IMG/VR virus record: IMGVR_UViG_3300017772_000092
Location: 1-27,164 of that record
Reading direction: 5' to 3' (one strand)
Source of the DNA: a virus
DNA length: 27,164 nucleotides
Shown piece by piece: positions 22,610 to 27,164 of this stretch. The translations under genes and the position numbers were made by a program. The notes under the pieces were generated by a model that was not told the origin of the DNA, did not search any database, and was given only the letters and a program-made list of their open reading frames with translations. The first letter of the stretch is position 1, and the number at the start of each line of letters is the position of its first letter.

Positions 22610-22897
22610 TCACCATAATTTCTTACAGGCTAGACATTTAGGAGTTGTTATTCTCCCTTTGCATTCGTGACACTTATGCCTTGCTTTGAATGACTTTCTT
22701 CTTTTAGGGTTCTTGTGGGTTCCACCACCACGATTTTTACCCTTTGCTTTGTAGTTACCATATCCCTTAGCACCGGCATGGATTTTCTTTCCTTCATGGG
22801 TGAGCATCATGATTTTCTTACCGCTTCTATCACTAGGATATACAGTCCCAACCCTCATATCTTTTTTGTCCTTTTTTAGAATAGTTTTCCAACTCAT
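22610..22897 (-). CDS. Basic zinc-ribbon protein with N-terminal W-K-T-I-L-K motif
   Basis: This 95-residue, strongly basic protein starts M-S-W-K-T-I-L-K. The centre, K-K-I-H-A-G-A-K-G-Y followed by T-H-K-N-P-K-R-R-K-S-F-K-A-R-H, resembles a short signature seen in small proteins of many tailed viruses (I-H-F-G-x-x-Y...R-R-x-S-Y/F-x-A-R-H; possibly the DUF5754-type family, from memory). The C-terminus has C76-x2-C79 and C88-x2-C91, a zinc ribbon. ATG 22897 overlaps the upstream stop as ATGA. A 52-bp gap follows before the portal, in which I see only an imperfect CATC/GATG palindrome and no promoter. It is a likely nucleic-acid-binding particle protein. Confidence 0.65.
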   Translation of the reverse strand: MSWKTILKKDKKDMRVGTVYPSDRSGKKIMMLTHEGKKIHAGAKGYGNYKAKGKNRGGGTHKNPKRRKSFKARHKCHECKGRITTPKCLACKKLW

Positions 22898-23295
22898 TTT
22901 TCTCGCCTCTCTTGATTTTCTTTTGAGGTCTTATCATCATCAATTGGGCCACCTTTAGCCCAAGTGTAGCAAGTTCTAGCCGAATGACATTTGAAATCGT
23001 GCATCCAACAATAACCTAAACGCCCATCTTCGTCTGTATTTAGAGGCATACATTCATCCATTCTAGGAGAAATATCAAACGCTACGCAATTACTACAATT
23101 AGATTTCTTAGCAACATCAGCAGTAGTATTCCATTTCTTCGCATACCTAACCCAATAGTCTTCATCTTCTAAATTCAAAGGCCCGTACTGAATGTACTTT
23201 TCCTTGACTGCTCTATCTCTATTTTTGGTATTCAGTTCCAAATCTTGAGTAGCAACAGGGCAAGAAAATGCCTTGACTAGAATTTTCCAACCCAT
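22894..23295 (-). CDS. Cys-rich metal-binding protein with N-terminal W-K-I-L-V-K motif
   Basis: The best start is ATG 23295. AAGTGATACA precedes it, with the stop of the upstream gene inside, and the product begins M-G-W-K-I-L-V-K as its neighbours do. An upstream in-frame ATG at 23331 would hide the motif. The 133 residues contain C67-x2-C70, C82, C96, C103 and C109 plus H99 and H104, spaced with aromatic residues (G-Y-C-W-M-H-D-F-K-C-H). Two zinc ions or an iron-sulfur cluster could fit. The tail is hydrophilic (D-D-D-K-T-S-K-E-N-Q). No family can be named with confidence. Confidence 0.65.
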   Translation of the reverse strand: MGWKILVKAFSCPVATQDLELNTKNRDRAVKEKYIQYGPLNLEDEDYWVRYAKKWNTTADVAKKSNCSNCVAFDISPRMDECMPLNTDEDGRLGYCWMHDFKCHSARTCYTWAKGGPIDDDKTSKENQERREK

Positions 23296-23299
23296 TGTA

Positions 23300-23509
23300 T
23301 CACTTGCCTTGTAGCCCGAATCTTCTAACAATATTTCTAAGTGCTATTCTTTTCTTGGTATTATGGTCTTTACTACTAAGATAAGGATTGTTGTATTCTT
23401 TTTTGTATTCGTCCACTTGTTCGGGAGAAAACTGATAAGTCTTCCCATCAACAGAATAACGCATACCAATCGCCTTTCTTTTATTCTTCAAAACCACTTT
23501 CCAACTCAT
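23300..23509 (-). CDS. Small basic protein with N-terminal W-K-V-V-L-K motif
   Basis: This protein of 69 residues starts M-S-W-K-V-V-L-K-N-K-R-K. It has no Cys. A short beta stretch M-R-Y-S-V-D-G-K-T-Y-Q-F is followed by a helix S-P-E-Q-V-D-E-Y-K-K-E-Y and a basic helix K-K-R-I-A-L-R-N-I-V-R-R. GAGGAATAA precedes ATG 23509. It is the only one of the six clustered small genes without Cys, so the N-terminal motif rather than metal binding is what unites them. The function is unknown. Confidence 0.6.
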   Translation of the reverse strand: MSWKVVLKNKRKAIGMRYSVDGKTYQFSPEQVDEYKKEYNNPYLSSKDHNTKKRIALRNIVRRFGLQGK

Positions 23510-23511
23510 AC

Positions 23512-23898
23512 TTATTCCTCTTCATCTGTAGGTAAAGGTAGGCCATCTAACAGAATATAGTCTCCCTTTTTATGCTGAACAACATTCTCCATGTTCTCTA
23601 GCATATCTTTTAATTCATCCTTAGACATTTTAGTAGACTCTTCTAGAGGTTCTAAACCGGATGCCCCGCCCTCTTCTTCTAGAGTAGAAACAATTGTTTC
23701 TGTTGGGTCAGCCTTCTTAGCACTATCTCTTAACATGGAAAAATCCTTACCTGTAATCTTTCCATCTTTGTCTCGGTCTAATTTTCTTTGTCTACCGATA
23801 AGTTCCTTTTCCATTTTTTCTTCACATGCACTACAACTACAACCGGAACCGGCTTTTTCTGTATTGCAGTGTGCTTTCAATATATTTTTCCAAATCAT
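23512..23898 (-). CDS. EF-hand-containing Cys-rich protein with N-terminal W-K-N-I-L-K motif
   Basis: I start this gene at ATG 23898, which overlaps the upstream stop as ATGA and yields M-I-W-K-N-I-L-K; an upstream in-frame start at 23940 would bury the motif. The 128 residues contain C11, C20, C22 and C25 (G-C-S-C-S-A-C) and then a canonical EF-hand loop D41-R-D43-K-D45-G46-K-I48-T-G-K-D52 flanked by helices. The C-terminal part is acidic and ends in P-T-D-E-E-E. Calcium binding is plausible; only one loop is present, so it may pair as a dimer. The role may be structural in the particle. Confidence 0.66.
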   Translation of the reverse strand: MIWKNILKAHCNTEKAGSGCSCSACEEKMEKELIGRQRKLDRDKDGKITGKDFSMLRDSAKKADPTETIVSTLEEEGGASGLEPLEESTKMSKDELKDMLENMENVVQHKKGDYILLDGLPLPTDEEE

Positions 23899-24131
23899 TT
23901 TGTTCCCTTCCTTCTTTTGTAGGTTTTGCAAGCCGAACATGTCGGCCTACATCTTCGTTTAGTTCCTTTACCTGCGTTCTCTCTCCCACAAGGTTTAACT
24001 CCTTTTTTATCATCTTCGCATGATTGACAAGAAACCCAACCCGAAACTGTTTCTCCGTCTTCTCCTTCGGCTTCGTTTTCAAACCATTCGTCTAAACTTT
24101 TCTCAATTTTGAGAATTTTTTTCCAACTCAT
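23895..24131 (-). CDS. Small zinc-binding basic protein with N-terminal W-K-K-I-L-K motif
   Basis: This 78-residue protein begins M-S-W-K-K-I-L-K-I, the clearest copy of the shared motif. An acidic stretch (E-N-E-A-E-G-E-D-G-E) leads into G-W-V-S-C35-Q-S-C38, then C48-G-R, then C61-R-P-T-C65-S-A-C68 in a very basic end (K-T-Y-K-R-R-K-G-T-K). The Cys pattern can hold one or two zinc ions. It overlaps both neighbours by ATGA. Similar small Lys/Cys-rich proteins occur in marine tailed viruses as far as I recall, without known function. Confidence 0.64.
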   Translation of the reverse strand: MSWKKILKIEKSLDEWFENEAEGEDGETVSGWVSCQSCEDDKKGVKPCGRENAGKGTKRRCRPTCSACKTYKRRKGTK

Positions 24132-24301
24132 GCTTTTCTACCTACCCAAATTTGTCCTTGTCGGCATCGTTCCATAGCACCCGATTTATACGCCCCATGT
24201 TCTTCATATTCTTCGTCTGCAATTAAAGCGCAACGGTCTTTCTTTTCTCCTTTGCTATTATGAGTAGCAGTAGCCTTTACTTTAAGAATATCAAACCACA
24301 T
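24128..24301 (-). CDS. 57-residue protein with N-terminal W-F-D-I-L-K motif
   Basis: This short gene starts at ATG 24301, sharing one base with the upstream stop (TAATG), and ends in an ATGA overlap with the next gene, so it fills the space exactly. It begins M-W-F-D-I-L-K-V-K-A, then has D-R-C-A-L-I-A-D-E-E-Y-E-E-H-G-A-Y-K-S-G-A-M-E-R-C-R and ends basic (I-W-V-G-R-K-A). The two Cys with nearby His could bind metal. GGTGAG lies five bases before the ATG. The tight overlaps and the strong site support a real gene. The function is unknown. Confidence 0.66.
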   Translation of the reverse strand: MWFDILKVKATATHNSKGEKKDRCALIADEEYEEHGAYKSGAMERCRQGQIWVGRKA

Positions 24302-26277
24302 TAAAACTCACCTTCTTCTTTTAAATCATCAACTATCTGTTGATATTCTTTAGGTTTGTCTTTCATAAACATTTTCAATTGTTGTAGTTGTAGGGCTTTA
24401 GGATGATTCCTATTCATGTTGTAAGTATTATACATTAAATCCTTTGCGGCTTCTACTCTTTCGTCTAAATCTTTCCTTTTTTGTTCATCAATAGGGCGAT
24501 AATTTTTATCATAATAGTCCATCATTTTTTTGTATTTACGGCCTTTTCTAGTTTTAGTTTCCCAACCCTCCATAGCCCAATCTTCTCTAGCATCCCATAA
24601 TTCTTTTCTGTGATTAAAAATATCCTCAGTTGCTTCTTTTATTTCTTCAAGTTGAAGTTCGTGTTCATATGAATCCTTATCTAATCTATTACCTTCATCA
24701 TCATACAATTGCAGAAGCCCCCCCTCTTTATTGGCTTCTATTACAAAACCCATAGAATACTCTCTACCATCTTTACCGATATATCCATTTTCAGTTTCCT
24801 TAACTTTAGTAATATTATATCCTTGACTTCTTAAAAAATCAGGAGTTTGTTTTTGATATTGAGGTGTTTTGGGTAGCCTATCCTTAGTCCCATATTTTTT
24901 TAAATTCTCTTCGGGGTCATATTCTTTTTGCTTAAGAACCATACCACCAATTTGTTCTAATGAATCCATAACAGACATTTTACAATTATCTCTGTATTTT
25001 TGAATATCGTCTTTGTAGATGCCTTCTTTCTCAAAATCAAAACCTACATGGTCACGATGATTTTCCCACTTCATCAATTTGAAAATTTCTCCGCATCTAT
25101 CCTTATACCAACTAGCCTTCTTGTGTCCTTTCTTTATTCTAACTAACTCCAAAAGAAGTTGTGCGTTTGGCCCCTTCATTCTAAAATGAGGAAGACACTT
25201 AACTAACAAATTATGAACATCATCTTGAGAATAAAAATTTAAACGATTAACCGGCCTAGTGTCTTGAGGAGATTTTTGGTCAAGGTGCAACTTACCAAAA
25301 CCAATCGCCTTATGAATTTCTTGCATGAATACTTTACCTCTGTCCCCTGTAGCAACAAGCCCAACTCTAGGATTGTATTTCCTATCCATTGTAATATATC
25401 CGTCCGAATCAATAAAAGCCGCAGTATAGGCCCAAATATTTTTCTTTATCTCCCCATTAAGTTTGTAGTACTTACCTTCTAAAGAAACAATATCTAATCC
25501 CTTTGATATTTTAGAAATAGTATTCCAAGAATTTCTATCATATAGTTGAGAAGGCATTCTATCATGTATTTGCCTAGCACTAATTCCTTGATTGTCACAA
25601 ACTTGTTTTAAAATAAACTCTTGAGTCTTTTCTTTAATGTTTTTTCTAAGAACAACATCGGGAATCTGTTTCAAGTTTTTTCTAAATTCGCTTTTAGCAA
25701 GCCTCATGTCTTTATCTAAAGAAGCATAAACCCTACCATAATTCACTTCTCTTTTATCCAAATCTGCTTCCCAATACTTACAAAGACTATCTACAATATT
25801 TCTTCTACCTTCTGTTTCTTTTACAGAATGTAGTTTTCTCAAATCCGATTCTTTGAAGGTCATCTTTTTCAATGTTGTTTTGTAAGGATGCAACCAATAC
25901 AAACTATCTATGCACTTGTCAATATGCTCACTGTATCCTTCTATTAAAGAATCAATGCTCTTAGTCATGCTATCCCTGTATTGACCCTTGAGACTCCTTC
26001 TTTCTTTTCTAAGGGTTTTTATTACTGACGGTATATCTTGCTCATACATTTGATATTTAGGAGGAAAATATTCAATGTTTCTTTTGGCTTGGCTAGCATT
26101 AATATTGTACTCCTTGCATACTCGCTTAACAATTTCATGTTCCGACTGAATAAACAAACCTTTCTGCAAACTAGAAAACAAGTTATCTAAATCGTTTTCT
26201 GCATCCTCTTGAGATTCTGCAACTTCTTCTAGTTTATCACTAGCCTCCTGTAATTCCTCAGTAGTTGCAATAGCCAT
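24301..26277 (-). CDS. Large protein with winged-helix-like and LAGLIDADG-type domain
   Basis: The 658-residue protein starts at ATG 26277 after AGGGTGATT. Residues 1-210 are charged helices. Residues about 215-272 look like a winged helix (I-S-A-R-Q-I-H-D-R-M...L-E-G-K-Y-Y-K-L). Residues 284-295 read Y-T-A-A-F-I-D-S-D-G-Y-I, a LAGLIDADG motif, followed by the family's usual strands and the closing L-L-L-E-L-V-R-I-K-K-G-H (374-385). Only one motif is seen, so it would act as a dimer. Residues 430-658 are charged helices. No intein splice residues flank the domain. It lies between terminase and portal genes, where a packaging accessory might sit. It could be a homing endonuclease or a domesticated DNA-binding protein. 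Confidence 0.68.
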   Translation of the reverse strand: MAIATTEELQEASDKLEEVAESQEDAENDLDNLFSSLQKGLFIQSEHEIVKRVCKEYNINASQAKRNIEYFPPKYQMYEQDIPSVIKTLRKERRSLKGQYRDSMTKSIDSLIEGYSEHIDKCIDSLYWLHPYKTTLKKMTFKESDLRKLHSVKETEGRRNIVDSLCKYWEADLDKREVNYGRVYASLDKDMRLAKSEFRKNLKQIPDVVLRKNIKEKTQEFILKQVCDNQGISARQIHDRMPSQLYDRNSWNTISKISKGLDIVSLEGKYYKLNGEIKKNIWAYTAAFIDSDGYITMDRKYNPRVGLVATGDRGKVFMQEIHKAIGFGKLHLDQKSPQDTRPVNRLNFYSQDDVHNLLVKCLPHFRMKGPNAQLLLELVRIKKGHKKASWYKDRCGEIFKLMKWENHRDHVGFDFEKEGIYKDDIQKYRDNCKMSVMDSLEQIGGMVLKQKEYDPEENLKKYGTKDRLPKTPQYQKQTPDFLRSQGYNITKVKETENGYIGKDGREYSMGFVIEANKEGGLLQLYDDEGNRLDKDSYEHELQLEEIKEATEDIFNHRKELWDAREDWAMEGWETKTRKGRKYKKMMDYYDKNYRPIDEQKRKDLDERVEAAKDLMYNTYNMNRNHPKALQLQQLKMFMKDKPKEYQQIVDDLKEEGEF

Positions 26278-26286
26278 TTAATCACC

Positions 26287-27164
26287 CTAAAAATTAAGCC
26301 CCATTATACCTTGATACGGGTTATGCGGCCTCTCGCTAAATAAGCCCAAGTCGTCTAACAATAAGAAATTTTCACTAGCCTTTTGTGTAGCGGCATTTGC
26401 TAAAGCAAGACTCATAACCATATCGTCATGCGCCCCAACACCCTCAAACTTACCCTTATCTGTAATAGAAAACATAGACAATTCCTCTATAAGGGCGGTA
26501 GTAACTCGCCTACTCTCTTCGTTACCATAGGGCAAGTGTATTTTACTGTTTTCAAAATTCATCTGTAAATTTAAAACAATGTCTTGTTTCTTCTTCCTTG
26601 TAGTGTTGAAGTCGTGAACATTTATGTCCGATATATTTCTCAACTCTTGAGTAAAGGATTTGGCGAAAACATTCGTCTCAAATAAAACAACTTCGGGATT
26701 GAACACTTTACCTATCAATCTAACCTTCTGTATATTTTCTCTAAATTCTACATTCTTTGCTCGGTCAATATAGACAATTGATTTATTATCATGCTCATCT
26801 ACTTCTAAAACAGTAATAACATTGTAGTCTCCATCAGTAGAAATAGCAGGGTCAATACCTACATAATATTTGTAGCCTTCTCTCCTTCGGGAAGATAAAA
26901 CTAAACCTTTATTTTTGGCTTTCTCTAAGTATTCGGGATTGAATAGAGAAGTACCTGTAGAAATAGGAACGCACATGTATTCTCTTGTAAATTTTAAAGA
27001 ACCGATTTCAGCCTTTCTATTCATTAAAGAATCATAGTCCCATCGTTCCGGCCAAAGCGGTTCATTAAGAGCATTCAAACATGGATACTTACGCACAAGG
27101 TATTGGGTATTTTCTTCTAATTGAGAATAAATATCCGTGTAAGAAAACGGCGTTCCAATAATTC
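26287..27164 (-). CDS. terL: Terminase large subunit, C-terminal nuclease part (5' end outside window)
   Basis: The frame is open to the window edge, so the ATPase domain lies outside. The first visible residues I-I-G-T-P-F-S-Y look like the coupling motif at the end of the terminase ATPase. Counting from the GTG codon at 27096, the RNase-H-like nuclease motifs are V-G-I-D82-P-A, L-F-E140-T-N, and H-D224-D-M-V-M-S-L-A-L-A. These acidic residues bind the metal ions that cut concatemeric DNA during packaging. The motor docks on the portal. The GTG at 27096 is only an internal codon. The gene ends TAG ten bases before the next start. Confidence 0.9.
   Translation of the reverse strand, partial: IIGTPFSYTDIYSQLEENTQYLVRKYPCLNALNEPLWPERWDYDSLMNRKAEIGSLKFTREYMCVPISTGTSLFNPEYLEKAKNKGLVLSSRRREGYKYYVGIDPAISTDGDYNVITVLEVDEHDNKSIVYIDRAKNVEFRENIQKVRLIGKVFNPEVVLFETNVFAKSFTQELRNISDINVHDFNTTRKKKQDIVLNLQMNFENSKIHLPYGNEESRRVTTALIEELSMFSITDKGKFEGVGAHDDMVMSLALANAATQKASENFLLLDDLGLFSERPHNPYQGIMGLNF

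Noticed and set aside
24718-24724. Run of seven C (seven G in the coding strand) as a frameshift site
   Set aside because: The gene continues unbroken through it and no alternative long frame starts there.
24301-26277. Intein in the LAGLIDADG-containing gene
   Set aside because: I see no splice-junction Cys/Ser at the start of a domain, no blocks of the protein-splicing fold, and no His-Asn end. The flanking parts do not form a recognisable split host protein.
1-27164. tRNA genes, rRNA, CRISPR arrays, insertion sequences
   Set aside because: Coding genes fill nearly the whole window; the gaps are at most about 52 bp, no cloverleaf or repeat-spacer pattern is visible, and no transposase is encoded.
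1-27164. Provirus or bacterial chromosome
   Set aside because: No host gene, integrase, attachment-site repeat or change of strand is present; everything fits one continuous virion-structure block. Integration elsewhere in the genome cannot be excluded.

Overview
The window looks like the packaging, head and tail module of a tailed double-stranded DNA virus (Caudoviricetes, HK97-type head, siphovirus-like tail). All 36 genes I can support lie on the minus strand. They are tightly packed, mostly with 1-8 nt overlaps or gaps under 60 nt, and they read from position 27164 down to 1. Base composition is AT-rich (roughly 37% GC by eye). I see no tRNA, rRNA, IS element, CRISPR array or plus-strand gene.

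Host: many starts are preceded by GGTGAT or GAGGTG, and the stop codon of the upstream gene is often built into that site. This use of the GGTGA part of the anti-Shine-Dalgarno complement, an archaeal-style TATA box before the protease gene, and an ATP-dependent DNA ligase suggest an archaeal virus. A marine Euryarchaeota (Marine Group II, magrovirus-like) virus is my best guess. This is inference, since no host gene is present.

Layout in transcription order: (1) terminase large subunit, cut by the window edge (27164-26287), then a large protein with an embedded LAGLIDADG-type domain (26277-24301). (2) Six small, mostly Cys-rich proteins (24301-22610) that all begin with the same short motif, M-x-W-x-x-[IL]-[LV]-K. 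(3) Portal with two inserted zinc ribbons (22557-20917), then five charged or coiled-coil proteins of unknown role (20917-17968), two of which start with the same motif. (4) DNA ligase with a C-terminal LigD-phosphoesterase-like region (17957-15492). (5) Protease-scaffold fusion with an internal scaffold start (15442-14270) and major capsid protein (14258-12924). (6) Three small proteins likely to be capsid-associated (12913-11813). (7) A membrane cassette of two small transmembrane proteins and a Ras/Arf-like GTPase (11803-10513). (8) Zinc-finger, WW-like, acidic and connector/completion proteins (10507-6039). (9) Tail: tube protein (6014-3987), a 59-residue basic protein, two tail-assembly chaperone frames joined by a clear A_AAA_AAC slippery site, tape measure (3191-1719), a tail-tip candidate, and a LamG-fold receptor-binding candidate cut by the window edge (1026-1).

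The most novel element is the short W-x-x-I-x-K helix motif. It stands at the N-terminus of eight proteins and, in the form M-[SN]-W-x-D-I-x-K, at the C-terminus of the protease-scaffold and of one small protein. I propose a common docking or capsid-targeting peptide that loads small metal-binding proteins into the prohead, comparable in logic to the internal proteins of phage T4. Second is the virus-encoded small GTPase with its membrane neighbours. Third, I found no GATC, AGCT, TCGA or ACGT anywhere in 27 kb by eye, which suggests strong restriction-site avoidance.
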